A stretch of 57,997 nucleotides of DNA from JANNMJ01 sp031397815 (GCA_031397815.1 JANNMJ010000028.1:1-57997); one strand, 5' to 3'. Positions 33,150 through 43,243 are shown, counted from the stretch's first letter. The notes: a model not told the origin generated them from the letters alone. A program made the numbers and translations.

Positions 33150-34655
33150 ATGGCAGAAAATCTCGATTCCACCACCGGCACGCCCGCCGCGACCTTGCAA
33201 GACATCGTTTCCCACGCAAAGGAATACGGCTTCGTATTTCCGAGCAGCGAAATCTACGACGGCCTCGCCGCCGTCTACGATTACGGCCCGGTGGGCGTGG
33301 AGCTGAAAAACAACCTCAAGCGGCTCTGGTGGCAGGCGATGACGCAGCTACACCCGAACATCGTAGGCATCGATGCGGCGATTTTTATGCACCCGCTGAC
33401 ATGGAAAGCGAGTGGTCACGTTGATTCCTTCTCCGACCCGCTTGTCGATAACAAAGACAGCAAGAAGCGCTACCGCGCCGACGTGCTCCTCGAAGACCGC
33501 GCGCAGGAACTGGAGCGCGCCGGTGAAACCCAGCGGGCCGCCGATCTGCTCGCAGAGATGGGCCGCCTGCTGACGGCAGCCGATTTCGACGGCGTGCGGC
33601 AGCTTATTATCGAGGAAAAGATTGTCTGCCCAATCAGCAAAACCGCTAACTGGACGGAAGTACGTCAGTTCAACCTGATGTACTCGACGCAGATGAGCGC
33701 GACTTCGGGGGAAGGCGATACGGCGCTTTACCTGCGGCCCGAAACCGCGCAAGGCATCTTTGTTAACTTCCTGAATGTGCAGAAGTCGGCGCGGATGAAG
33801 ATTCCGTTCGGGATTGCGCAAATCGGGAAGGCGTTCCGGAATGAGATCGTGGCGCGGCAGTTTATCTTCCGGATGCGGGAGTTCGAGCAGATGGAGATGC
33901 AATACTTCATCCGCCCCGGCACCGAAATGGAATGGTACGCCTACTGGAAGGAAACGCGCAAAAAGTGGCACGAAGCACTCGGCGCGCCCGCCGAAAAGCT
34001 GCGTTATCACGACCACGACAAGCTCGCGCACTACGCGAACGCGGCGGTCGATATCGAGTTTGAATTCCCGTTCGGCTTCAAGGAGATCGAAGGCATTCAC
34101 TCGCGCACTGACTTTGATTTGACGCAGCATCAAGCGCTCTCGAAGAAAAAGCAGCAGTATTTCGACAACGATATCGACCCCGAAACCGGCAAAGCCTACG
34201 GCAACTACGTGCCGTTCGTAGTAGAAACGTCCGTCGGCGCCGACCGCTTGTTTCTCGCCACCCTCTGCAACGCCTACCGCACCGAAGAGGAGCCGGAAGG
34301 GAAGGGGCTGCGCACGTGGCTCGCGCTGCACCCGGCGGTGGCGCCCGTGAAAGCTGCCATTCTCCCGCTGGTGCGGAAAGATGGGCTGCCGGAAGTGGGG
34401 CAGCAGATTTTCGATGACTTGAAGTACGACTTCAATCTCATTTACGAAGACCGCGATTCCATCGGCAAGCGCTACACCCGGCAAGACCTCATCGGTACGC
34501 CTTTCTGCGTTGCTATCGATCACCAAACCCTCGAAGATCAGACGGTTACGATTCGTCACCGCGATGCCCGCACGCAGGAACGCGTGGCAATCAGCGCGTT
34601 ACGCGGGATTCTGGCGGAAGCAACCAGTGCTAAGCGCGTCCTCGAAAAGCTCTAG
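33150..34655 (+). CDS. glyS: Glycine--tRNA ligase, homodimeric alpha2 type
   Basis: The 501-residue class II synthetase charges tRNA-Gly. Typical motifs are YGFVFPSSEIYDGLAAVYDYGPVGVELKNNLKRLWW near the start, TWKASGHVDSFSDPLVD, the class II motif 2 region AFRNEIVARQFIFRMREFEQMEMQYF, and motif 3 VVETSVGADRLFLA. The C-terminal anticodon-binding domain starts near VAPVKAAILPLV. It is the single-chain eukaryote/archaeal-like type and not the alpha2beta2 form. A hairpin follows the stop. Confidence 0.96.
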   Translation: MAENLDSTTGTPAATLQDIVSHAKEYGFVFPSSEIYDGLAAVYDYGPVGVELKNNLKRLWWQAMTQLHPNIVGIDAAIFMHPLTWKASGHVDSFSDPLVDNKDSKKRYRADVLLEDRAQELERAGETQRAADLLAEMGRLLTAADFDGVRQLIIEEKIVCPISKTANWTEVRQFNLMYSTQMSATSGEGDTALYLRPETAQGIFVNFLNVQKSARMKIPFGIAQIGKAFRNEIVARQFIFRMREFEQMEMQYFIRPGTEMEWYAYWKETRKKWHEALGAPAEKLRYHDHDKLAHYANAAVDIEFEFPFGFKEIEGIHSRTDFDLTQHQALSKKKQQYFDNDIDPETGKAYGNYVPFVVETSVGADRLFLATLCNAYRTEEEPEGKGLRTWLALHPAVAPVKAAILPLVRKDGLPEVGQQIFDDLKYDFNLIYEDRDSIGKRYTRQDLIGTPFCVAIDHQTLEDQTVTIRHRDARTQERVAISALRGILAEATSAKRVLEKL

Positions 34656-34682
34656 GCTTTAACTGAGCAGCCGAGCTGCAAA

Positions 34683-34719
34683 ACCGCCCGCTCTGGCCGA
34701 AAGCCGGAGCGGGCGGTTG
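34683..34719 (+). terminator. Hairpin after glyS
   Basis: AACCGCCCGCTCTGGC (34683-34698) pairs with 34704-34719 with a single wobble pair and a five-base loop. There is no long T run. The next gene starts 33 nt later, so this is likely the glyS terminator. Confidence 0.65.
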
Positions 34720-34751
34720 CCGTTTCGGCCTGCCGTACCTTTACAGCTTCT

Positions 34752-37199
34752 ATGTGGCAAAATCTGGCGGTTTGGCTGATAAAATACCGGGCGTGGCTGG
34801 TAGGAGCGATTGCTCTGGCCACGGGCGTGATGGGCTACTTCGCGCGGGGCGTGGAGATGACGTACGATTTTCAATCGGTCGTATCGCCCAATGATCCGGA
34901 AATGCAATACTTCCAAACGTTCAAGCAGACGTTTGGAGAGGACGGCAACGTGCTGGTCGTCGGGATGCAGGACAGCAGCGTCTACAAGCTCGGTAACTTC
35001 CGTGAGCTGCGCACCCTGACCGATACGCTCGCCAAAGTGAAGGGCGTAAGTGGCGTGCTGAGCGTTACGAAGCTGATTTCGCTTCAAAAAGACACTGTGG
35101 CACGGCAGTTTCGGCCGACGCCCATCTTCCGGCATATGCCGGAAAACCAGAAGGAGCTGGATTCGCTGATGCGGGTCGTGAATCAGCTGGAATTCTATAA
35201 AGGCCAGCTCATCTCCCCGCGAACCGGCGCGACGCTGTTGGCGCTGACGATGGATCCAAAATTCCTCAACTCATCGCGCCGTCAGGCGGTGATGGGGAAA
35301 ATTCTGGCGCATTGTGAGCAGTTTCAGCAGAAAACTGGCATTAGGCTGCATTACGCCGGTCTGCCGTACGTGCGCTCGACGATGACGACGAAAGTCGCGA
35401 GCGAGATGAAGTTTTTCCTGATTCTCGCGTTCGGCGTGATGGCGGTTACGCTGTTCATCTTCTTCCGAACGTGGGCGGCAGTGGTGTTTCCGCTGCTTGT
35501 AGTCGGGGTGGTGGTGGTCTGGACGATTGGCTCGCTCGTGCTACTTGGCTTCAAAGTGAACCTGCTGACGGCGCTTATTCCGAGCATCATCATCGTCATT
35601 GGTATTCCGAACTGCACTTACCTGCTTTCCAGATACCATTACGATTATCGAAAGTCTGGCAACCAAGTTTTGGCGATGACGCGCGTCATTCGCAAGATTG
35701 GTTTGGTGACGCTGATGAACAATACCACGACGGCTATCGGCTTCGTGGTCTTCTGTTTCACCAACATCGCCATCCTCTACCAGTTCGGGCTGGTCGCGAC
35801 GATCAACATCTTCGCGGCCTTCGTGATCTCGTTTACGCTCATCCCGGCCGTCTTCACGTGGCTGCCGCCGCCAACCGAAAAGCAGCTTGCGCACCTGGAT
35901 GCCAAGCCGCTGATGAAGCTCCTCGAATTCTTCGAGGATGTGGTGCTGCACAAGCGGACGGCAGTTTACATCATCGCTGGTTTCGCGGTGGCGCTCTCGG
36001 CGCTCGGGATTCAGAAGATTCGCGCGGTGAGCTATATGGTCGATGACCTGCCGAAGGATTCGAGCGTGAACTCCGACTTGAAGTTTTTCGAGCAGCACTT
36101 CAACGGTGTGATGCCGCTGGAAGTGGTAATAGATACAGGCAAGAAGCGCGGGATTCTGAAGCTGAAAAATCTGGAGCGAATCGACCGCTTCGAGAATTTC
36201 CTGCGTCAGGAGCCGACCGTCACGGCGCCCGTGAGCATCGTGACGTTCCTGAAAGCCGCGACCCAAGCGTACTACAACAACGACCCGGCGAACTACCGCC
36301 TGCCCGAAAAATCGGAGCAGCTCTTCATCCTGAGCTACCTCACGAAGGCGCAGGAAACGAAATCGGGAAACACGAAGCTGCTGCGCTCCTTCGTCGATTC
36401 AACCGGACAGCGCGCTCGCATCTCCCTGAAAATTGCCGATATCGGCTCGCGCAACCTCGATACGTTGCTGCGGACGAAGATTGAGCCACGCATCCGCGAG
36501 ATTTTCAACGGCACCGGAATGGACGTGCACCTGACCGGCACGACGGTCATCTTCACGAAAGGCAACGAATACCTCATCAGCACGCTCAAAGAGAGTCTGG
36601 TTTGGGCATTCGCGCTCGTCGGGCTGGTGGTGCTGATTCTGTTCCGCTCGATCAAGGCCGTCGGCTTTACGCTGCTCCCGAACCTAATCACCCTGATTCT
36701 GACGGGTGGTCTGATGGGCCTGTTCGGCATCCCCCTAAAACCTGCAACCGCGCTGATTTACGTCATCGCTCTCGGCATTGATGGCGACAACTCGATTCAC
36801 TTGCTCGCCAAATTCAGGCAGGAGATGACTGTTAATGGGGGACGCGTGCGCGATGCCATATCCGCGACGCTCTCCGAGGCGGGCACTTCTATGCTTTACA
36901 CGTCGGTTGTGCTGCTGATTGGGTTCAGCATCTTCGCGTTCAGCGAATTTGGCGGAACGAAGGCGTTAGGCGTATTGATGAGCGCCTCGCTGCTGATTAC
37001 CAACTTCTCGAACCTCATCCTGCTGCCGTCGCTGCTCGTCACGTTCGAGCACGGCAAAGACGAAAACATCGACGGCGGCCTGCTCCGCCACTACGACGAT
37101 TCCTATCACGAAGAAGACGACGACCTCGATAACGACCTCGCCCGGCTGCGGCTCCCGAAGCAAGCGCCGTTCGACGACCACGGAATCAAGCCGATCTAG
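34752..37199 (+). CDS. MMPL/RND family transporter
   Basis: The 815-residue protein shows the two-fold RND layout. An N-terminal helix (AVWLIKYRAWLVGAIALATGVMGYF) is followed by a large periplasmic loop (about 35-215), then a five- to six-helix block (about 220-375). A second single helix (near 400), a second periplasmic loop and a final helical block (about 615-770) follow. GIDGDNSIHLLAKF in the last block is the family motif with acidic residues for proton relay. An acidic, hydrophilic tail ends the protein. MMPL members export lipids or other hydrophobic molecules; no fusion protein or outer channel is adjacent, so the substrate is unknown. Confidence 0.88.
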   Translation: MWQNLAVWLIKYRAWLVGAIALATGVMGYFARGVEMTYDFQSVVSPNDPEMQYFQTFKQTFGEDGNVLVVGMQDSSVYKLGNFRELRTLTDTLAKVKGVSGVLSVTKLISLQKDTVARQFRPTPIFRHMPENQKELDSLMRVVNQLEFYKGQLISPRTGATLLALTMDPKFLNSSRRQAVMGKILAHCEQFQQKTGIRLHYAGLPYVRSTMTTKVASEMKFFLILAFGVMAVTLFIFFRTWAAVVFPLLVVGVVVVWTIGSLVLLGFKVNLLTALIPSIIIVIGIPNCTYLLSRYHYDYRKSGNQVLAMTRVIRKIGLVTLMNNTTTAIGFVVFCFTNIAILYQFGLVATINIFAAFVISFTLIPAVFTWLPPPTEKQLAHLDAKPLMKLLEFFEDVVLHKRTAVYIIAGFAVALSALGIQKIRAVSYMVDDLPKDSSVNSDLKFFEQHFNGVMPLEVVIDTGKKRGILKLKNLERIDRFENFLRQEPTVTAPVSIVTFLKAATQAYYNNDPANYRLPEKSEQLFILSYLTKAQETKSGNTKLLRSFVDSTGQRARISLKIADIGSRNLDTLLRTKIEPRIREIFNGTGMDVHLTGTTVIFTKGNEYLISTLKESLVWAFALVGLVVLILFRSIKAVGFTLLPNLITLILTGGLMGLFGIPLKPATALIYVIALGIDGDNSIHLLAKFRQEMTVNGGRVRDAISATLSEAGTSMLYTSVVLLIGFSIFAFSEFGGTKALGVLMSASLLITNFSNLILLPSLLVTFEHGKDENIDGGLLRHYDDSYHEEDDDLDNDLARLRLPKQAPFDDHGIKPI

Positions 37200-37238
37200 T
37201 CCTTTCACGCTTCGCGGCCGTTTGGGCCGCGCTCCTGT

Positions 37239-40200
37239 ATGTATCCTGAAGTAAAACAACCGCTCGACTACGCTGCGCTGGCCCGTGAGATGCGTGCCTT
37301 TTGGACCGAAAAAGACACGTTTCGGAAGTCTATCGAGAGCCGTTCGGCAGCCTCGTCTTTCGTCTTTTTTGAAGGCCCACCGTCGGCTAACGGCACCCCC
37401 GGCATTCACCACGTCATGGCCCGGACGGTGAAGGATATCTTCTGCCGTTACCAAACGCTGCTCGGTCGCCGGGTGGAGCGGAAAGGCGGCTGGGATACCC
37501 ACGGCCTTCCCGTTGAGCTGCAAGTCGAGAAGGAGCTGGGCATCACGAAGGAAGATATCGGCAAAACCATTTCCGTCGAAGAGTACAATCGGCGCTGCCG
37601 CGAGACGGTAATGCGCTTCAAAGGCGAATGGGATGAGCTAACCCAGCAAATGGGCTACTGGGTCGACCTCGATGAGCCGTACATCACCTTCGAAGCCGAG
37701 TACATCGAGAGTTGCTGGGCCTTGCTCAAACGCCTCTACGACAAAGGGTTACTCTACAAAGGCTACACGATTCAGCCCTACTCTCCGGCTGCTGGCACCG
37801 GCCTCAGCTCGCACGAGTTGAACCAACCCGGCACTTACCGCGACGTGAAGGACACGACGGTGGTGGCGATGTTTAAGGTGAAGCGAGATTCAGCTTCTGA
37901 GAAGTTATTTGAGTTAGCTGCCGAAACAGATGCTCCCGAGGTGTTTGTAACTGCTTGGACAACTACACCGTGGACTTTACCAGCAAATACAGCTCTTGCG
38001 GTGGGTGCGGGTATTTCTTATGTTTTGGTAAGAGCAGTCAATCCCTACACGGATAAACCTGTTAGTCTAATTTTAGCAAAAGAGCGGCTTCAAGCTTATG
38101 TAAGTACTCTTGATCCTAGAAAATCAGGCCTGAGTATGCCTGAAGGGGTCCTTACGAACATATTTTACTATAAACTGGGAAGGGTATTGGCAGAAGTAAC
38201 TGGCCGTGATCTTGTCGGCATCCGTTACGAGCAGCTTTTCCCCCAAGTACAGCCGCAGAATGTGGAAAACGCCTTCCGCGTCATCGCCGCTGACTTTGTC
38301 ACGACGGAAGACGGCACCGGGGTTGTCCACATTTCCCCAACGTTTGGGGCCGATGACTTCCGCGCCGCCCAACTCGCTGGCGTGCCCGCGCTGATGGTGA
38401 CGGATGCTGATGGGCGCGAAACGCCTATCGTCGACCGTACCGGGAAGTATGTGCCGCAGATGGGCGAATGGGCCGGGCGGTACGTCAAAAACTACACGGG
38501 CGTTGATGAGAAGGCGTTTCCGAACTTGGATGTTGACTTGGCCGTCCACTTGAAAACGACGGGCCGGGCGTTCAAAGTAGAGAAATACGAACACCCGTAC
38601 CCGCACTGCTGGCGGACGGATAAGCCGGTGCTTTACTACCCGCTCGATTCGTGGTTCATCCGCACCACGGCGGTAAAGGACCGGCTGATTGAGCTAAACA
38701 AAACCATCAACTGGAAGCCCGAAAGCACCGGAACCGGTCGGTTCGGTAACTGGCTCGAAAATCTGGTCGATTGGAACCTCAGCCGCTCGCGCTACTGGGG
38801 AACGCCGCTGCCTATCTGGCGCTCGGAAGACGGCACCGAGGAAATCTGCATCGGCTCGGTGACGGAATTGCGCGCTGAAATCGCAAAAGCTGTCGCGGCC
38901 GGGGTAATGGACCACGACACCCTCGACGAGCACCACCTAGCCACGCGCGAAGGTCACCAAGGCATCGACCTGCACCGCCCGTACGTCGATGAAATCGTAT
39001 TGGTGAGCGCCACCGGTCAGCCGATGCGCCGCGAGACCGACCTGATCGACGTTTGGTTCGATTCCGGCGCGATGCCGTACGCACAGTGGCATTTTCCGCT
39101 GGAAAACGGTGAAAAATTCCGTCAGAATTTCCCCGCTGATTTCATTGCTGAAGGCGTTGACCAAACGCGGGGCTGGTTCTTCACCCTGCACGCGCTGGCC
39201 GTGATGCTGGAAGATTCAGTAGCTTTCAAAAACGTGATTGCCAACGGGTTAGTCCTCGATAAAGAGGGCAACAAGATGAGCAAGCGCCTCGGCAACGCCG
39301 TAGATCCATTCGCCACCATCGCGCAATACGGCCCCGACGCCACGCGCTGGTATATGATCGCGAATGCGCCTCCGTGGGAAAACCTCAAGTTCGACCCAGC
39401 CGGTATCGTGGAAGTGCAGCGGCGCTTTTTCGGGACGCTTTTCAACACCTACGCCTTCTTCGCGCTCTACGCCAACCTCGATGGCTTCAAGGTGAGCGAA
39501 GGCAATCTGGTACCGCTAACCGACCGCACCGAGCTTGACCGCTGGGTGCTCAGCAAGCTGCACTCGCTAATCGGAGAGGTTCGCGGACATTACGATGCCT
39601 ACGACCCCACGAAAGCCGCGCGCGCCATTCAGGATTTCGTCACTGACCAACTCTCCAATTGGTACGTGCGCCTCTCGCGCGCGCGGTTCCGCAAAGGCGA
39701 CTTGACGGCGGACAAAAAAGCCGCTTTCGAAACGCTGCACGAATGTTTGGTAGTAGTCGGGCAACTGATGGCGCCCATCGCGCCCTTCTTCGCCGAATGG
39801 CTCTACCAGAACATGACTGGTCACCTGCGGCCCGAAGCCGTGGAGCGCGGGACGGCATTGGCCGCCGAATCGGTGCATCTATCGATTCTGGTCGAACCGA
39901 CGCCTGATTACATCGATAGTGCGCTGGAAGACCGGATGGCGCTCGCGCAGCAAGTGTGCTCGCTCGGGCACGCGTTGCGCAAGAAGGCCGCTATCAAAGT
40001 GAGGCAACCGTTGCCGCGCCTGCTGGTGCCGGTCCTCACAGAAACGGCCGCCGCTGAGCTGCGCCGGGTAGCTGATTTGATTGGCGCTGAATTGAACGTG
40101 AAGGCTGTCGAGGCCGTCGGTCAAGAAGCTAACCTGCTGATTAAGAGCGCAAAGCCAAATTTCAAGACGCTCGGCAAGCGTTACGGCGCGCGCTTGAAAG

Positions 40201-40667
40201 CGGCGGCAGCCGTCATTCAAGCCCTCACGCGTGACGAGATTGACACGCTAGAAAAGACCGGCACTTTCGCGGTTTCCATCGAAGGCAGCCCCGAGACGCT
40301 GACGCCGGAAGACGTGGAAATCCGCACGGAAGACGTACCGGGCTACGCGTCCGCGACTGAAAACGGCGTCACCGTAGCCCTCGACCTCACGCTTACCGAC
40401 GAGCTTCGGCTCGAAGGCGTGGCGCGGGAGCTGGTGAACCGGCTGCAAAATCTCCGCAAAGATTCCGGCCTCGACGTACAAGACCGCATCCGCGTACAGC
40501 TCGCCGATACGCAGTCGGAGCTGAATCAGGCCGTCGCCACTTTCGGCGATATCGTTCGCGCCGAAGTGCAGGCCGTGCAGCTTGAAACCGTTTCCAATAT
40601 CGCCGCCACCGCGACGCTGGCTTTCGACGAATACGAAGTAGGCGTTCGGCTGGAAGTCGCCGGTTAA
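37239..40667 (+). CDS. ileS: Isoleucine--tRNA ligase
   Basis: The 1142-residue class I synthetase charges tRNA-Ile. The HIGH-type motif is in GPPSANGTPGIHH (residues 46-58) and KMSKR is at 679-683. Also present are WDTHGLPVE, the editing-domain TTPWTLPANTAL and DWNLSRSRYWGTPLP. The C-terminal anticodon-binding and tail domains (RVQLAD, AEVQAVQLE) belong to the longer, eukaryote-like IleRS type. Residues about 214-327, in the inserted editing domain, are encoded by a distinctly AT-richer patch, though the frame stays intact. It follows the MMPL gene after 39 nt. Confidence 0.96.
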   Translation: MYPEVKQPLDYAALAREMRAFWTEKDTFRKSIESRSAASSFVFFEGPPSANGTPGIHHVMARTVKDIFCRYQTLLGRRVERKGGWDTHGLPVELQVEKELGITKEDIGKTISVEEYNRRCRETVMRFKGEWDELTQQMGYWVDLDEPYITFEAEYIESCWALLKRLYDKGLLYKGYTIQPYSPAAGTGLSSHELNQPGTYRDVKDTTVVAMFKVKRDSASEKLFELAAETDAPEVFVTAWTTTPWTLPANTALAVGAGISYVLVRAVNPYTDKPVSLILAKERLQAYVSTLDPRKSGLSMPEGVLTNIFYYKLGRVLAEVTGRDLVGIRYEQLFPQVQPQNVENAFRVIAADFVTTEDGTGVVHISPTFGADDFRAAQLAGVPALMVTDADGRETPIVDRTGKYVPQMGEWAGRYVKNYTGVDEKAFPNLDVDLAVHLKTTGRAFKVEKYEHPYPHCWRTDKPVLYYPLDSWFIRTTAVKDRLIELNKTINWKPESTGTGRFGNWLENLVDWNLSRSRYWGTPLPIWRSEDGTEEICIGSVTELRAEIAKAVAAGVMDHDTLDEHHLATREGHQGIDLHRPYVDEIVLVSATGQPMRRETDLIDVWFDSGAMPYAQWHFPLENGEKFRQNFPADFIAEGVDQTRGWFFTLHALAVMLEDSVAFKNVIANGLVLDKEGNKMSKRLGNAVDPFATIAQYGPDATRWYMIANAPPWENLKFDPAGIVEVQRRFFGTLFNTYAFFALYANLDGFKVSEGNLVPLTDRTELDRWVLSKLHSLIGEVRGHYDAYDPTKAARAIQDFVTDQLSNWYVRLSRARFRKGDLTADKKAAFETLHECLVVVGQLMAPIAPFFAEWLYQNMTGHLRPEAVERGTALAAESVHLSILVEPTPDYIDSALEDRMALAQQVCSLGHALRKKAAIKVRQPLPRLLVPVLTETAAAELRRVADLIGAELNVKAVEAVGQEANLLIKSAKPNFKTLGKRYGARLKAAAAVIQALTRDEIDTLEKTGTFAVSIEGSPETLTPEDVEIRTEDVPGYASATENGVTVALDLTLTDELRLEGVARELVNRLQNLRKDSGLDVQDRIRVQLADTQSELNQAVATFGDIVRAEVQAVQLETVSNIAATATLAFDEYEVGVRLEVAG

Positions 40668-40763
40668 CTCGACTTCTCGTAGAGGTTCGTGGAGTTCAGC
40701 TCTGCGAAACCTCTGCGCTTATCACCGCGAATCACCGCGAACCTCTGCGAGAATATTTTTCGA

Positions 40764-41396
40764 ATGAAGTCAAAAAGTCCAGTCCGATACTACCTCGTTG
40801 CGCTCATCATTATCGTACTCGACCAAGTAGTTAAGTACTTGGTCCACACGAAGATGCTGATGGGGCCAGCCGGTGAAATCCCGCTCCTCGGCGATTGGTT
40901 TAAGCTGCATTACACCCTCAACCCCGGCATGGCGTTCGGCGTGGAGTTGGGGTCAATCTATGGGAAGCTGATTCTGACCATCTTCCGCCTCTTCGCGATG
41001 ACCGGCATCAGCTATTATCTGTGGGTGCTCTGGAAACGTCACGCGCCCGCCGGTTTGCTCTGGAGCGGCGGCCTGATTCTGGGCGGCGCCATCGGCAACC
41101 TCATCGACTCGCTTTTCTACGGAATCCTATACGGAAATGCGCCATTCGGAGCCCCGATGCGCGTTTTCTATGGGCAAGTGATCGACATGTTCTACCTCGA
41201 TCTCTACCAAGGCACGCTGCCGTACTCGTGGCCGATTATCGGGGGAACGTCGCTCTCCTTGTGGCCGATTTTCAACGTGGCCGATGCCGCCATTTTCTGC
41301 GGGGTCGTATTCGTTCTGCTAAATCAGAAGCGGTTTTTCCCGCACGGCCAAGTGGCGGTGGAAGGGGAGGAGCCGATCCAAACCGTCTCGCAGTGA
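40764..41396 (+). CDS. lspA: Lipoprotein signal peptidase (signal peptidase II)
   Basis: The 210-residue protein has four membrane helices and cleaves the signal peptide from prolipoproteins. The catalytic Asp pair is Asp115 (GNLIDS) and Asp174 (FNVADAAIF). LDQVVKYLVHTKM and LNPGMAFG match the conserved N-terminal part. An inserted loop (about 120-160) makes it longer than E. coli LspA, as is usual in Bacteroidota. I took ATG 40764, because the frame upstream does not look like protein. Its stop overlaps the next gene's GTG start by four bases. Confidence 0.95.
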   Translation: MKSKSPVRYYLVALIIIVLDQVVKYLVHTKMLMGPAGEIPLLGDWFKLHYTLNPGMAFGVELGSIYGKLILTIFRLFAMTGISYYLWVLWKRHAPAGLLWSGGLILGGAIGNLIDSLFYGILYGNAPFGAPMRVFYGQVIDMFYLDLYQGTLPYSWPIIGGTSLSLWPIFNVADAAIFCGVVFVLLNQKRFFPHGQVAVEGEEPIQTVSQ

Positions 41397-43111
41397 GTGA
41401 TTCGCCGCTGCTCACGGTCGCCGATCTGCGCATCGGTTTTGGCGCTACGGAAGCCGTAAAAGGCATTTCCTTCGAGCTGCGGCGCGGCGAGACGGTGGCA
41501 CTGGTGGGGGAGTCGGGGTCGGGGAAATCGGTCACGTCGCTGGCGCTGATGGGCTTGGTCGGGGGGGCGCCGCAGCTCAGCGGTACCGCCCGGTTCGAGT
41601 CGGCGCAATTCGGGCCGCTCGACTTGCTGAGAGCTCCCGAAAAGCGCCTTCAGCAGCTTCGGGGCCGCGAGATGGCTATGATTTTTCAGGAACCGATGTC
41701 GTCCCTGAATCCTGTACATCGGTGCGCCGATCAAATCGACGAAGTCCTGCGGCATCACCTGAAACTGACCGCCTCTGCCGCCCGTGAGCGCACGATTAGC
41801 CTGCTCATCGCCGCTGGGCTGCCTGACCCGGCGCGCGCCGCCAACGCCTATCCGCACGAGCAGAGCGGCGGCCCAAAACAGCGCGTGTTGAATGCGATGG
41901 CGCTCGCGTGCAGCCCCAGCCTGCACATCGCCGATGAGCCAACCACTGCCCTCGATGTAACCGTCCAAGCGCGCATCCTGCGCCTGCTCGCCGATTTGCG
42001 GCAGCAGCACGATGCCGCGCTCCTCTTCATCACCCACGATTTAGGCGTAGTCGCCGAGATTGCCGACCGCGTTCTCGTCCTCTACCGGGGTGAGCTGGTG
42101 GAGAGTGGTTCCGTGCAAGAGGTCTTCCGCAATCCGCAACATCCGTACACGCGCGGCCTGTTGGCTTGCCGCCCCCAACGCACCGCTACTCGTCTACAAG
42201 TACTCCCGACAGTAGCCGATTTTCTGACTGCTGAAACGCCAACGCCTGTACGAGCATCGTCGAACGTCACTGCTCACTCAGTCTCTGACAAGCCGCGTTC
42301 TTCATTATCAGAAGCTCTACCGATTCTGGAAGTCACGGATGTAGCTGTCCGGTTTCCTGTGAAACAAGGACTTTTTTCGCGGACCAAGCGGTTCATCTCC
42401 GCAGTAGACGGCGTCAGTCTGACATTGGGTGTAGGGGAAACACTGGCGCTAGTAGGCGAATCGGGGTGCGGTAAGAGCACATTGGGCCGCGTTTTACTTG
42501 GCCTGACGGCACCCACAACAGGGCAAGTTTCTTTTAGAAACGAAGCTTTAAGTAGCTTCTCTGCGCCTCGTTGGCGCCAATACCGCCGGGAAGTGCAGTT
42601 GATCTTCCAAGATCCGCTCGCCGCTTTGGACCCGATGCAGACCGCTGGCGCGTCGCTCATCGAGCCGATGGCCGTTCACGGGCTTCACGCCAACGAGACC
42701 GCCCGCCGGGCGCGGGCTTTCGATCTGCTCGAACGCGTTGGGCTGCGGCCGGAGCATTTTGGTCGTTACCCGCACGAGTTCTCCGGCGGACAGCGGCAAC
42801 GCCTCTGCATTGCACGGGCACTGGCGCTGGAGCCGCAAGTATTGGTTTGCGATGAGTCAGTTTCGGCCCTCGACGTGTCGGTCCAAGCGCAAGTGCTCAA
42901 CCTGCTCAATCAACTCAAGCGCGACTTGGGCTTGAGTATGCTCTTCATCACCCACGACCTCAACGTAGCGTGGTTCATCGCCGACCGCGTGGCCGTGATG
43001 CAACGCGGGCAGATTGTGGAGACCGGCTCGGCCGACTCCGTCTTCGATCATCCGCAGCACCCGTACACGCAGGCGCTCCTCGCGGCCATTCCGAAGGGGG
43101 AGCCGGTTTAA
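41393..43111 (+). CDS. Tandem-ATPase ABC transporter protein, peptide/nickel importer-like
   Basis: The 572-residue protein holds two complete ABC modules joined by a linker, like fused DppD/DppF or YejF. Module 1 has Walker A GESGSGKS (about 38-46) and Walker B LHIADEPTTALDV, but its signature is EQSGGPKQR where LSGG-type is expected. Module 2 has GESGCGKS, the normal FSGGQRQR and VLVCDESVSALDV. Each ends with the oligopeptide-type segment HPYTRGLLA / HPYTQALLAAIP. It would power import of peptides or similar solutes; permeases and binding protein are not nearby. I took GTG 41393, which overlaps the lspA stop by four bases; the open frame upstream is inside lspA. Confidence 0.9.
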   Translation: MSDSPLLTVADLRIGFGATEAVKGISFELRRGETVALVGESGSGKSVTSLALMGLVGGAPQLSGTARFESAQFGPLDLLRAPEKRLQQLRGREMAMIFQEPMSSLNPVHRCADQIDEVLRHHLKLTASAARERTISLLIAAGLPDPARAANAYPHEQSGGPKQRVLNAMALACSPSLHIADEPTTALDVTVQARILRLLADLRQQHDAALLFITHDLGVVAEIADRVLVLYRGELVESGSVQEVFRNPQHPYTRGLLACRPQRTATRLQVLPTVADFLTAETPTPVRASSNVTAHSVSDKPRSSLSEALPILEVTDVAVRFPVKQGLFSRTKRFISAVDGVSLTLGVGETLALVGESGCGKSTLGRVLLGLTAPTTGQVSFRNEALSSFSAPRWRQYRREVQLIFQDPLAALDPMQTAGASLIEPMAVHGLHANETARRARAFDLLERVGLRPEHFGRYPHEFSGGQRQRLCIARALALEPQVLVCDESVSALDVSVQAQVLNLLNQLKRDLGLSMLFITHDLNVAWFIADRVAVMQRGQIVETGSADSVFDHPQHPYTQALLAAIPKGEPV

Positions 43112-43243
43112 TCGCTGTCCTGAGGTACTAAATGCCTGATTCAGTTGTTGTCGGGAGAGGGCAATCTCAAGCGGCCTTTTTGCTTCTTCCAGACATTATT
43201 TCCACGTGAATTCACCCTTCTAACCGTCAGCCGTACCTTACCG

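Noticed and set aside
41021..41392. N-terminal extension of the ABC protein into lspA
   Set aside because: The extension is the alternate frame of lspA; the GTG at 41393 gives a normal ABC start and a four-base overlap.
43197..43212. parS-like TTTCCACGTGAATT before rnr
   Set aside because: Only the central CACGTGAA agrees; too many mismatches to the parS consensus.
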